This document shows, piece after piece, positions 9,146-18,534 of a stretch of 64,000 nt of DNA (within the stretch, counting starts at the first letter, position 1; each line of letters opens with the position of its first letter). This DNA is from Pseudomonas sp. PSB18. GTDB taxonomy: Bacteria > Pseudomonadota > Gammaproteobacteria > Pseudomonadales > Pseudomonadaceae. A model generated the notes under the pieces. It was not told where the DNA came from and ran no database searches. It was given only the letters and a program-made list of their open reading frames with translations. The position numbers and the translations under genes were made by a program. The DNA is taken from assembly GCF_014596565.1 (NCBI RefSeq), contig NZ_NOIN01000004.1, positions 1 through 64,000 on the forward strand, written 5' to 3'.

Positions 9146-9211
9146 ATCGCGGGCAAGCCTTGCTCCCACAGGTATCAGGACACATCTGTGGGAGCAAGGC
9201 TTGCCCGCGAT
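9146..9211. repeat. Inverted REP pair (cgcgggcaag type)
   Basis: Two 26-base arms (9146-9171 and 9186-9211) are perfect inverted copies around a 14-base spacer. It separates the deaminase stop from the convergent antiporter stop and probably works as a transcription-end structure for both. Confidence 0.85.
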
Positions 9212-9217
9212 GCTTTT

Positions 9218-10309
9218 CTAAAGGCCGAGCAGCGACAACATGATGAACGTCGCAAACAGCACGAAGTGGGTCATGCCTTCAATGGCATTGGTCTCGCCGT
9301 CGTTGAGATTGATCGCGCTGACGATCAGGGTGATGAAGATCATCACCGTCTGCACCGGCGTCATGGCCATCTGGAAAGGCTGGCCGGTGTAAAGCGCCAT
9401 GGCCTCCATCACCGGCACCGTCAGGATCACCGTCGACAGCGACGCCCCCAGCGCGATGTTCACCACCGACTGCATGCGATTGGCGAGGGCGGCGCGCAGG
9501 GCGGTGAGAATTTCCGGTGCCGCGGAGATGGCCGCCACCAGGATGGCCGTGACCACCGGCGGCGCTCCCGAGCCCTCCAGCCCCAGGTCGATGGCCTTGG
9601 ACATGACTTCGGCCAGCGCACCGATCACTACCACGCCAAACACCAGCGCACCGATGGAAAACGCCAGGCTGATGGGCTTCGGCTCGGTTTCCACCGGCTC
9701 TTTGCGGCGACGTTTTTCCGGATAGCTGTAGCTGAAAAAGTAACTGTGGGGGCCCACCTGCATACGCAGGAACAGCGTATACAGCACGAGCATCGCGCCA
9801 ATGGTGAACGCCGAATATTGCTTCCAGTTTTCCTGGGGAATGAACTCCGGCACCACCATCGACACGCCCATGGCGGTGAGGATCATCACACTGTAACTGC
9901 GTGCCGAATCATCGTTGTAGACCTGCTCGCCATGCTTGAGCCCACCCATCAGCGCCGCAAGCCCGAGAATGCCGTTGATGTCGAGCATTACCGCCGAATA
10001 GATCGTATCGCGCACCAGGGTCGGCGACGCTTCGTTGCTCATCATGATCGCCAGGATCACCACCTCGACCAACACGGCCGACAGGGTCAGGATCATCGTG
10101 CCGTAAGGATCGCCGACCTTTTCCGCCAGCAACTCGGCGTGGTGGGCCACACGCATCGAGGCCGCGACGATGAAGCCGATCAGTATCAGCCCACCGATCA
10201 ACGCCACGACCTGCCCACTGCCCAACAGCCAGTGTTCCAGCGGGTAGGCGACCACGGCGGCGAGCAGGGCCAGCACCAGCAGCTTTTCTTGCTTGATCAA
10301 CGTGAACAT
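9218..10309 (-). CDS. ChaA-type calcium/sodium:proton antiporter
   Basis: 363-residue membrane protein with roughly ten to eleven membrane segments. Two inverted repeats each carry the acidic motif of the CaCA superfamily: TLSAVLVEVVILAIMM (near residue 80) and AAISAAPEILTALRAAL (near 255). It exports Ca2+ or Na+ in exchange for protons. I use the ATG at 10309; the upstream extension to 10435 is not membrane-like. It is convergent with the upstream deaminase. Confidence 0.82.
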   Translation of the reverse strand: MFTLIKQEKLLVLALLAAVVAYPLEHWLLGSGQVVALIGGLILIGFIVAASMRVAHHAELLAEKVGDPYGTMILTLSAVLVEVVILAIMMSNEASPTLVRDTIYSAVMLDINGILGLAALMGGLKHGEQVYNDDSARSYSVMILTAMGVSMVVPEFIPQENWKQYSAFTIGAMLVLYTLFLRMQVGPHSYFFSYSYPEKRRRKEPVETEPKPISLAFSIGALVFGVVVIGALAEVMSKAIDLGLEGSGAPPVVTAILVAAISAAPEILTALRAALANRMQSVVNIALGASLSTVILTVPVMEAMALYTGQPFQMAMTPVQTVMIFITLIVSAINLNDGETNAIEGMTHFVLFATFIMLSLLGL

Positions 10310-10511
10310 CACAGGCCTATCACCGTGCACGGGGTATGACCTACTAGACTGTAGGGGGCCGTGAACGTTTCGTCCGGTGTGACGTCTCCTTAATGGATCG
10401 GCGCAAGGTTCTTCGCGGGCCCCTCCTGCTCCCACAGTGGATCGGCCGGTCAGGTTTTTCCAGACATTGCGGCCAGCCCCTGTAGAATGCCCACCATCGA
10501 TTCACTGATGA

Positions 10512-11474
<963 letters not shown>

Positions 11475-11489
11475 CTTTCATCAACCGTC

Positions 11490-11523
11490 CCTTGTGGGAG
11501 CGAGCCTGCTCGCTCCCACAAGG
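11490..11523. repeat. Single REP hairpin between convergent genes
   Basis: A perfect 15-bp stem (11490-11504 with 11509-11523) closes a CCTG loop. It lies between the stops of the adenine deaminase and the MFS gene and may block readthrough on both strands. Confidence 0.9.
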
Positions 11524-11532
11524 AAATGGTGT

Positions 11533-12912
11533 TTAACCGCCCACGCTCTCGCTCAACTCCTCCAGCGTCTTGCCCCGCGTCTCCATCCCGAACAACCAGA
11601 CCACACCCGCCGCCACGGCGAAGCACAGTGCGCCGAGGCCGAATACGCCGCCTTGGCCGGTGATGGGAAAGACCAGCCCGGTCACCAGTGGCCCCAGCAA
11701 CGAGCCGATGCGACCAATCGCCGAGGCGAAACCCGAGCCCGTTGCCCGCGCCGAGGTGGGATACAGCTCCGGTGTGTAGGTGTAGAGCACCGCCCACATG
11801 CCGAACAGGAAAAACTGCATCAGCAATCCGCTACCGATCAGCAGCCCGACGTTGCCGCCGAACACCGCACTCTGCCCGTAAAGAAAGGCCATCGCCCCGC
11901 CGCCCAACAGGGTGATGACACACACCGGTTTACGTCCCCAGCGCTCCACCAGCCAGGCAGCCATCAGGAAACCGGGAATTCCACCCAGGGAAATCAGCAC
12001 GGTGTAATACACCGACTGGGTCACGGCAAACCCCGACTGCTGCAACAACGCGCTGAGCCAGGACGTCAGCCCATAGAAGCCGAGCAAGGCAAAGAACCAG
12101 ACGCTCCAGATCATCATCGTGCGCTGGCGATACAGCGGCGACCAGATCTGCGCCAGCGCCGAAAAGAAAGTACCCGGCGTAGTCGCCAGCCTCGGCAGGC
12201 GAATCGGCTCCGGCAGTTCCTGACTCCCCAGCGAAGCCCGGACCTTGTCTTCGATCCGGCGCAGCACGGCGTCCGCCTCATCATCCCGTCCGGCCTGCTC
12301 CAGCCAACGCGGTGACTCGGGGATGAAGAAACGAATCGCCAGGACAAACACCGCCGGCACCGCCAGGACCAGGAAGATGTCGCGCCAGCCAACCACCGGC
12401 AGCAGGAAATACGAGAGCACGCCCGCCGCGACGAAGCCCAGCGGCCAGAACCCGTCCATCAAGGCGATGTAACGGCCCCGACGCTTGGCCGGGATCAGTT
12501 CCGAGAGCATCGACTGGGCAATCGGAAACTCCATGCCCATGCCAATACCCAGCAAGATGCGAAACAGCGTCAGCGTCTCGACATCCTGGGCCGTGGAACA
12601 CAGATAACTGGCGACTCCCCAGAGCACGATGCTCCATTGGAACACCGGTTTACGTCCGAACCGATCCGCCAGCATGCCCGACAGCGAAGCGCCCAGCACC
12701 ATGCCGAAGAAACTGGAGCTGGCCAGCAGGCCTGCCTGGGCCGTGCTCAAGCCAAACTCGGTTTTGATCGAGCCGAGCAGGAACGTCATCATCGCCAGGT
12801 CCATGGAATCGAAGAAGAACGCCAAGGCAATGATGATGAAGATGATTCGGTGATAGCCACTGATGGGCAGTCGCTCCAACCGTTCTGCCGCGCTGTACCC
12901 GTGATTGTCCAT
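11533..12912 (-). CDS. MFS transporter, sugar/aromatic-acid porter type
   Basis: 459-residue twelve-helix transporter. The loop 2-3 signature GMLADRFGRKPVF and its second-half copy LVERWGRKPV are clear, as is PESPRWLEQAGR after helix 6, a hallmark of the sugar-porter and aromatic-acid:H+ symporter groups. The substrate is unknown. Divergently placed relative to nothing close: the next gene upstream (ArsR-like) is on the same strand, 86 bases away, and may control it. Confidence 0.82.
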   Translation of the reverse strand: MDNHGYSAAERLERLPISGYHRIIFIIIALAFFFDSMDLAMMTFLLGSIKTEFGLSTAQAGLLASSSFFGMVLGASLSGMLADRFGRKPVFQWSIVLWGVASYLCSTAQDVETLTLFRILLGIGMGMEFPIAQSMLSELIPAKRRGRYIALMDGFWPLGFVAAGVLSYFLLPVVGWRDIFLVLAVPAVFVLAIRFFIPESPRWLEQAGRDDEADAVLRRIEDKVRASLGSQELPEPIRLPRLATTPGTFFSALAQIWSPLYRQRTMMIWSVWFFALLGFYGLTSWLSALLQQSGFAVTQSVYYTVLISLGGIPGFLMAAWLVERWGRKPVCVITLLGGGAMAFLYGQSAVFGGNVGLLIGSGLLMQFFLFGMWAVLYTYTPELYPTSARATGSGFASAIGRIGSLLGPLVTGLVFPITGQGGVFGLGALCFAVAAGVVWLFGMETRGKTLEELSESVGG

Positions 12913-12998
12913 GCTGCATCCCCCAGTCCGATAGATTCCCGGGCGAGTGTGCGCGAACCTTGCGGGTGGCTATTGCTGAATGCGACCTGTCGACAGGC

Positions 12999-13733
12999 CT
13001 AGAGCGCCATTTCCAACGTATCCTGCCGGGCGAACCGATGGATTTCCTGCTGGCCGAGCACGGTCACCTGCAAGGCTCGCGAGTCATTGGGCAGGCTCAG
13101 CCAGCCGGACTGCATGAACAGTTGCAGCAACGCAGCGCCCAGCGCTCCCCCCAGGTGCGGCCGGCGTTCACTCCAGTCCGGACAGGCGCAGGCGATGCGG
13201 GCATTGCGATGGGCCAGGGCCTGGATGAACAGGCCATGCCCGGCCAACTGGCTCGCGCCTTTGTGGGTGACGATCACCCGCTGCTCGCATTGCTCGATCC
13301 ACCCCGCGTCCAGCAGGCGCTGGTACAGATCGGCCGCCAGGGTGCCGCCAAGATGATCATCGCAGAGCCGCGCTCGCAACAATGAGGCGGGGGCCGATGG
13401 CGCCTTGTTCGATATGACGCCGCGCTTGAAGACATCCGGAATCTGCCGTGGCGCACTGGCCAGGGTCGCGCTGGCCAGCGCCTCGACAGCCGCGCCGATC
13501 TCCGGCGCGGCCAGGCGGAAAAACCGTTTGCGCCCCCTGGCTTCCACTGTCAACAGGCCACCGGCGGACAGGCGCCCCAGATGGGCACTTGCCGAGGACG
13601 GCGACAACCCGGCCAACAAGGCCAGTTCTTCAGCCTGCCGGGCCGTGCCGTCCATCAAGGCCCACATCATTGCGCTGCGCTTGGGGTCGGCCAGCAGCGT
13701 GGCGATCTGGCTGATGCAAGGTGCATGTTCCAT
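12999..13733 (-). CDS. ArsR-family regulator with C-terminal extension
   Basis: 244 residues. The N-terminal ~90 residues form an ArsR-type winged helix (ALLAGLSPSSASAHLGRLSAGGLL). The remaining 150 residues are a less common extension seen in a subgroup of long ArsR-like proteins; it contains several Cys and His residues (CDDHLGG, CACPDW) but no clear metal motif of ArsR/SmtB. GGGAG precedes the ATG. Probable regulator of the downstream MFS transporter. Confidence 0.75.
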   Translation of the reverse strand: MEHAPCISQIATLLADPKRSAMMWALMDGTARQAEELALLAGLSPSSASAHLGRLSAGGLLTVEARGRKRFFRLAAPEIGAAVEALASATLASAPRQIPDVFKRGVISNKAPSAPASLLRARLCDDHLGGTLAADLYQRLLDAGWIEQCEQRVIVTHKGASQLAGHGLFIQALAHRNARIACACPDWSERRPHLGGALGAALLQLFMQSGWLSLPNDSRALQVTVLGQQEIHRFARQDTLEMAL

Positions 13734-13893
13734 GTATTCACTCCCTGTTGAATCATTCGTCTACTGCTCTTGATGCGCGATGCCGCGCCGATTCAGGCGG
13801 CCGCTAGTATAAGCGTGCAGATCAAGCTTTCCTGTCCTCCGGAAACCTTTGGAGGCGATTGTTCATGAGGGAAAATTCTCTATTTACCCGCGA

Positions 13894-14823
13894 CTATTGG
13901 CCGACTGCCGTCGAGAGCGGAAATTGCGCCGTCAATTCACCACAACGGGCCTGGAGCATCTCCCGCAACAGCTTGACGGGCTTGCTCAACTGCGCCCGAT
14001 GAGCACACAGCAGGTTGAGCGGCGCGCGCTCGCAGTGCAGGTGCGGCAAAAGGATCTTCAAACGTCCGGCCAGCACATCGGTCGACACGTCCATCCACGA
14101 CTTGTAGGCAATGCCTGCACCAGCCACCGCCCAGCGCCGCACCACATCGGCATCGTCACTGAAGCGGTCACCGCTGACGGTGAGGCTCACTTCCCGCTTG
14201 CCGTCATGAAAGCACCAGCGGTCATGAACCCGTGTGCCGAGCATGTACAACAGGCAATTGTGTTGAGCCAGTTGCTCAAGCTGATGGGGTTCGCCATGGC
14301 GGGCCAGATAGTCCGGCGAGGCACACAGCACCCGCCGGTTGTCCGCCGCGACAGGCAAGGCCACCAGGCTTGAATCCTCCGGTTCGCCGTAACGCAGCGC
14401 GATATCCACCGGCTGCTTGAACAGGTCGGCAATACGGTCGCCCAACAACAGCCGCACCGTTAGCCTGGGGTGCTCGCGTTGGAAGTCATCCAGCCAGGGC
14501 AGCAGCAGGTTGCGTCCCAGGTCCGACGGTGCGGACAACTGCAAGACACCGCTGACCTGGTCCTGGCCGCGGGTCAACAGCCGTCGCCCCTCATCCAGGC
14601 TGCCCAACGCCGCCCGGGCATATTCGAGAAAGCCTTCCCCTTCGGCGGTCAGGCGCAGGCTGCGGGTGGAGCGCGCCAGCAGTCGGGCGCCGAGGTGCTG
14701 CTCGATCCGTTTCAACGCGGCACTGGCCACCGCCGCCGACAGATCCATGACCCTGGCAGCGGCAGAAAGACTGCCCAGATCCGCCGCCCGGACAAACAGC
14801 TGCAGGTCATCGAATCGAAGCAT
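13894..14823 (-). CDS. LysR-family regulator
   Basis: 309-residue LysR regulator of the CrgA/DsdA-like cluster. HTH at about residues 1-60 (LGSLSAAARVMDLSAAVASAALKRIEQHLGARLL), effector domain from about 88. It is divergent from the zinc-type alcohol dehydrogenase gene with 114 bases between them, so that gene is its most likely target. GGAG precedes the start. Confidence 0.82.
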   Translation of the reverse strand: MLRFDDLQLFVRAADLGSLSAAARVMDLSAAVASAALKRIEQHLGARLLARSTRSLRLTAEGEGFLEYARAALGSLDEGRRLLTRGQDQVSGVLQLSAPSDLGRNLLLPWLDDFQREHPRLTVRLLLGDRIADLFKQPVDIALRYGEPEDSSLVALPVAADNRRVLCASPDYLARHGEPHQLEQLAQHNCLLYMLGTRVHDRWCFHDGKREVSLTVSGDRFSDDADVVRRWAVAGAGIAYKSWMDVSTDVLAGRLKILLPHLHCERAPLNLLCAHRAQLSKPVKLLREMLQARCGELTAQFPLSTAVGQ

Positions 14824-14937
14824 GGCGACTCCATTATCAAAAAAATATTGAAAGAGCCTGTTCTTTTAGCGGGTTTTATCGCGGTGATAAATAGCTAAAC
14901 ATGACTGCCATTGAACCCACCTCACGGAGCCCGTTTC

Positions 14938-15951
14938 ATGAAAGCCATCGCGTACTACCATTCCTTGCCGATCACCGACCCGCAATCGCTGCAGGATGTC
15001 GAATTGCCGGAGCCCGTCGCCGGTCCGCGCGACCTGTTAGTAGAAGTCAAAGCCATTTCGGTCAATCCGGTGGACACCAAGGTCCGCCAGAACGTCCAGC
15101 CCGAAGGCGGCGCAGCCAAGGTGCTGGGTTGGGATGTGGCCGGCGTGGTCAAGGCCGTGGGCAGCGAAGTCTCCCTGTTCAAGGCCGGTGACAAGGTGTT
15201 CTATGCCGGCTCCATTGCCCGCGCGGGCGGCAACAGCGAACGGCATGTCGTGGATGAACGGATTGTCGGCCACATGCCCAAGACCCTCGGTTTCGCCGAA
15301 GCGGCCGCGCTGCCACTGACCGCCATCACCGCTTGGGAGTTGTTGTTCGAGCGGCTGCAGATTCAGGAAGGCCAGGACGCTTCGGACCAGAGCCTGTTGA
15401 TCGTCGGCGCCGCAGGCGGCGTGGGCTCGATCCTGACCCAATTGGCCAGCCAGCTCACCGCGCTGAAGGTCATCGGTACCGCTTCCCGTCCGCAGACGCA
15501 GGATTGGGTGCGGAGCCTGGGCGCCGATCTGGTGATCGACCACAGCCAACCCTTGAGCATGGTCATGAAGGAAGCAGGCCAGCCCCAGGTCACTCACGTC
15601 GCCAGCCTGACCCAGACTGACCAGCACCTGGATCAGCTGGTCGAAGCCCTGGCGCCCCAAGGCAAACTGGCACTGATCGATGATCCCAAGTCCCTGGACG
15701 TGAGCAAGCTCAAGCGCAAGAGCCTGTCCTTGCACTGGGAGTTCATGTACACCCGTTCGCTGTTCGAAACGGCCGACATGATCGAACAGCACAAGCTGCT
15801 CAACCGTGTTGCCGAACTGATCGACGCCGGCACCTTGAAGACCACCGTCGGCGAACATTTCGGCAGCATCAATGCCGAAAACCTGCGCCGGGCCCACGCG
15901 CTGCTGGAAAGCGGGAAAGCCAAGGGCAAGATTGTGCTCGAAGGGTTCTGA
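14938..15951 (+). CDS. Zinc-type alcohol dehydrogenase / quinone oxidoreductase family
   Basis: 337-residue medium-chain reductase. The NADPH site is seen in LIVGAAGGVGSILTQLA (about residue 153) and the family feature DVAGVVKAVG near residue 68. It lacks the structural-zinc cysteines, so it belongs to the zinc-independent quinone-reductase branch despite the family label. The ATG at 14938, eight bases after GGAG, is preferred to the one at 14911. Reaction: reduction of quinones or alpha,beta-unsaturated carbonyls, inferred. Confidence 0.82.
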   Translation: MKAIAYYHSLPITDPQSLQDVELPEPVAGPRDLLVEVKAISVNPVDTKVRQNVQPEGGAAKVLGWDVAGVVKAVGSEVSLFKAGDKVFYAGSIARAGGNSERHVVDERIVGHMPKTLGFAEAAALPLTAITAWELLFERLQIQEGQDASDQSLLIVGAAGGVGSILTQLASQLTALKVIGTASRPQTQDWVRSLGADLVIDHSQPLSMVMKEAGQPQVTHVASLTQTDQHLDQLVEALAPQGKLALIDDPKSLDVSKLKRKSLSLHWEFMYTRSLFETADMIEQHKLLNRVAELIDAGTLKTTVGEHFGSINAENLRRAHALLESGKAKGKIVLEGF

Positions 15952-15986
15952 CCGTCCAGCCTGCACTCAGGCTCAAGGCAGACTAC

Positions 15987-16018
15987 CTGTGGCGAGGGGA
16001 TTTATCCCCTCGCCACAG
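15987..16018. repeat. Short REP hairpin (gtggcgagggga type)
   Basis: A perfect 14-bp stem, ctgtggcgagggga with its complement, around a TTTA loop, 36 bases past the dehydrogenase stop. This is a second REP family, also found at 31 and 32 kb, and could end the transcript. Confidence 0.88.
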
Positions 16019-16137
16019 TGGTTACTTAAAAAGATTGAACCGTCAGTCCGAGAATTGACCATTGTCACAATTGCGATCGCATTCCGGTCTACACTCGAGG
16101 CCTTTGCAACGCAATCTTTTACGTGAGGAGGTCAGCA

Positions 16138-16308
16138 ATGAAGATCCTGATAAAAGAAGTGGCAAAATCCCAATGGCAAGTGCGTCTTGACCAGCACGCC
16201 GTCACCTTCCGCACCGAGGCCGAAGCCAAAGCCTTCGCCACCACGCTGCAAGCGCGCATCCATGCGCCGCACCACTTCCCCGAACAGCAACAACGCGCGG
16301 CCTGCTGA
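16138..16308 (+). CDS. Small conserved-looking protein, unknown function
   Basis: 56 residues, lysine- and histidine-containing, with no signal or membrane segment. A very strong GAGGAGG site lies seven bases before the ATG. The pattern WQVRLDQHAVTFRTEAEAKAFATTL resembles small DUF2188-like proteins that fold as one beta-sheet plus helix, but I cannot assign it. It ends one base before the convergent Bcr/CflA gene's stop. Confidence 0.6.
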   Translation: MKILIKEVAKSQWQVRLDQHAVTFRTEAEAKAFATTLQARIHAPHHFPEQQQRAAC

Positions 16309-16309
16309 A

Positions 16310-17512
16310 TCAGCCCTGGCGGCTGGCTTGTGCCAGCGCCCGGGCATTTTGTAGGCGGCGGGTCAGCATGGCTGCGCTCACCACCAACAGTCCGCACAGG
16401 CTGATGACCATCGCCATGGGCACCGCGGTGCCGTCGTGCAGTGCCGCCACCAGCGCGGCGGCCCCGGCGGCCACGGAAAACTGCAGGCTTCCCAGCATCG
16501 CCGAGGCACTGCCGGCCCGGGCACCCTGCCCGTTCATGGCGCAGGCGGAAGCGTTGGGAAGGATGCACCCCAGGCTGGCGATACAGATGAACAATGGAAT
16601 CAGCAATGGCCATAGATGCTCAGGGTGCAGGGCGCTGACGGCCAGCAAGCTCAACCCCGCCGTGAAGTAGACCCACACAGCACGGCTCAGCAGGAAGGCC
16701 GGGCCACGCTTGGACAACAACCGGGCATTGACCTGCGCCACCAGGATGAAGCCGGCCGCGTTGGTACCGAACAGCCAGCCGAAGTGTTCGGCCGGTACGC
16801 CATAGAGCTTGATGAACACGAAAGGCGAACCGGCGATGTAAGCGAACATACCGGCAATGGCAATACCACCGGTCATGGCATGCCCCAGGAAGACCGAGTC
16901 GGTCAGCAGCCTGCCGTATTGACGCAACGCCCCTGACAACGGTTGCCGAGGCACATGGGCCGGCAGGCTCTCGGGCAGCCCCAGGGCCACAGCCGTCGCC
17001 GCCACGGCGCTGAACAGGGTCAGGCCGATGAAAATCGACTGCCAGCCATGCAGGTTCACCAGCAACCCGCCAAGCATCGGCGCGAGAATCGGCGCCAGGC
17101 CCATCACCAGCATCAATTGCGAGAACACCTTGGCCGACCCCACCGCATCGCATTTGTCGCTGACCACGGCCCGGGAAATCACCATCCCGGCACATCCACC
17201 CAGGGCCTGGACGAAGCGCGCGCCGATCAGCCATTCGAGGCTCGGTGCGTAGGCGCAAGCCAGGGAGGCCAGGGTGAACAAGCCAACCCCCACCAGCAGT
17301 GGAATCCGTCGCCCGAAGCGATCCGCCACCGGCCCGTAGGCCAACTGCCCGATGGACAGCCCGAGGAAATAAGCGGCCAGGGTCAATTGGATGTGTTTTT
17401 CGTCCGTGCCGAAGGCAGTTGCCATGGCCGGGAAGGCAGGCAGGTAGAAGTCGATCGCCAAGGGACCGAAAGCGCTCAAGGCGCCAAGAATCAGAATGGT
17501 ACGAAGGTTCAT
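16310..17512 (-). CDS. Bcr/CflA-type multidrug efflux transporter
   Basis: 400-residue MFS drug:proton antiporter with twelve helices. Characteristic sequences are FLPAFP-like FYLPAFPAMA in helix 1, QLAYGPVADRFGRR between helices 2 and 3, and RFVQALGGCAGMVISRAVV in helix 4, the Bcr/CflA signature. Exports drugs or small metabolites. Two starts are possible (17530 and 17512); neither has a good ribosome site, and I choose the shorter because membrane sequence starts at once. Confidence 0.82.
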   Translation of the reverse strand: MNLRTILILGALSAFGPLAIDFYLPAFPAMATAFGTDEKHIQLTLAAYFLGLSIGQLAYGPVADRFGRRIPLLVGVGLFTLASLACAYAPSLEWLIGARFVQALGGCAGMVISRAVVSDKCDAVGSAKVFSQLMLVMGLAPILAPMLGGLLVNLHGWQSIFIGLTLFSAVAATAVALGLPESLPAHVPRQPLSGALRQYGRLLTDSVFLGHAMTGGIAIAGMFAYIAGSPFVFIKLYGVPAEHFGWLFGTNAAGFILVAQVNARLLSKRGPAFLLSRAVWVYFTAGLSLLAVSALHPEHLWPLLIPLFICIASLGCILPNASACAMNGQGARAGSASAMLGSLQFSVAAGAAALVAALHDGTAVPMAMVISLCGLLVVSAAMLTRRLQNARALAQASRQG

Positions 17513-17606
17513 CGGGCGTCCGTCGGGCATCAGTCAGCAGCCCGACAGTCTAGCCCTGCCGGGCGCTCTTGAACATTCCGATAGGTCGCTAACGATTAAA
17601 AAATAT

Positions 17607-17804
17607 TCAGGCGGGGCTGACCTCGTAGCCTTCGTCCTGGATAACTTCGATCAGCGCGTTGGCCGGCAACGAACTCTGGACCCGGACGGTCTTGGCGCCC
17701 AGGTCGATTTGCACATCGGCCGCCGGATCCCTGGCCTGTACAGCCTGGGTGATAGCCTTGACGCAGTGACCGCAGGACATACCCTGGACATTGAACGTTT
17801 GCAT
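17607..17804 (-). CDS. copZ: Copper chaperone CopZ
   Basis: 65-residue heavy-metal-associated domain with the metal motif GMSCGHC at residues 8-14. It carries Cu(I) in the cytoplasm and hands it to the CopA ATPase or the CueR regulator. The promoter region holds a CueR-type dyad (17846-17862). It is separated from copA by one intervening gene, but the matching operators tie the two together. Confidence 0.92.
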   Translation of the reverse strand: MQTFNVQGMSCGHCVKAITQAVQARDPAADVQIDLGAKTVRVQSSLPANALIEVIQDEGYEVSPA

Positions 17805-17843
17805 CAGGTGACTCCTTGAGAATGGAAGTTGCCAGCAGTTTCA

Positions 17844-17867
17844 AGCTTGCCATCGTGGCAAGGTCAA
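17844..17867 (-). promoter_or_regulatory. CueR-type operator/promoter of copZ
   Basis: On the minus strand a TTGACC -35 (17862-17867) overlaps the dyad CTTGCC-N5-GGCAAG (17846-17862). The layout equals that upstream of copA, including the -35 overlap, as expected for MerR-family activation across a long spacer. The -10 is not clear by eye. Confidence 0.75.
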
Positions 17868-17953
17868 GTTCTGATAAAAACTGCCGGGCTGGCAATTGCT
17901 GTCGCGCTCGGCCAAGCTGCCACTATCAAGGATTCCACACCGGAGGTTCGGCC

Positions 17954-18337
17954 ATGCGCTGGTCAGCGTTCAGCCTGTTTTGCATGTTAGGTTTTTCAGC
18001 GATGGCCCCTCAGGCATCGGCCGCCGGCGAAGATTACGGTGTGCTGATCATTTCCCGGGAACGACTGGAAGTGTCGACGTCCTGCGAGATCGGCATCTAC
18101 ATCCAGGATCAGCTCACCGCCCGGCTCTTCCAGGAAGACAGCACCTCCTTCAACCTGCCTCCGGGCCAGTTCTCCTTGCGCCTGAAGCTGTTGCCTGGCC
18201 AGGCACCGGGTTGCAATCCGGGCATGCTCGCACCGGGTTCCCAGGAGATTACGATCAGGGCCGGTGACATCCTGAAATACCGTATCGCCATGAATGAACA
18301 AGGGATGTACCTCAAGCAGGCCGGGCTCGGTTACTGA
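17954..18337 (+). CDS. Exported protein, unknown function
   Basis: 127 residues with a Sec signal peptide (about residues 1-23, ending APQASA before AGED). The mature part is a small beta-rich domain with four cysteines and the phrase LPPGQFSLRLKL; such compact domains occur in Pseudomonas periplasmic proteins of unknown role. GGAG lies before the ATG. It sits between two CueR-controlled genes but shows no CueR operator of its own. Confidence 0.7.
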   Translation: MRWSAFSLFCMLGFSAMAPQASAAGEDYGVLIISRERLEVSTSCEIGIYIQDQLTARLFQEDSTSFNLPPGQFSLRLKLLPGQAPGCNPGMLAPGSQEITIRAGDILKYRIAMNEQGMYLKQAGLGY

Positions 18338-18352
18338 CCTCACCCGAATCCT

Positions 18353-18445
18353 TTGTGGGAGCGAGCCCTGCTCGCGATAGCGGTGTATCAGTTAAAAAAA
18401 TGCTGACTGACAAACCGCCATCGCGAGCAGGGCTCGCTCCCACAA
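18353..18445. repeat. REP pair (gtgggagcgag type)
   Basis: Inverted REP arms begin at 18353 and end at 18445, with about 48 bases between the inner palindromes. It lies between the exported-protein gene and copA. Confidence 0.88.
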
Positions 18446-18474
18446 GGATCGGCGAAGGTCTTTTGGATTGGCGC

Positions 18475-18498
18475 TTGACCTTGCCAGCATGGCAAGGT
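18475..18498 (+). promoter_or_regulatory. CueR-type operator/promoter of copA
   Basis: TTGACC (18475-18480) serves as -35 and overlaps the perfect dyad ACCTTGCC-N5-GGCAAGGT (18478-18498). It stands 37 bases before the copA ATG. The same dyad precedes copZ. Confidence 0.8.
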
Positions 18499-18534
18499 TG
18501 ATCCTGTAGTCATTCACTACAGGGAGCCCGAGCA

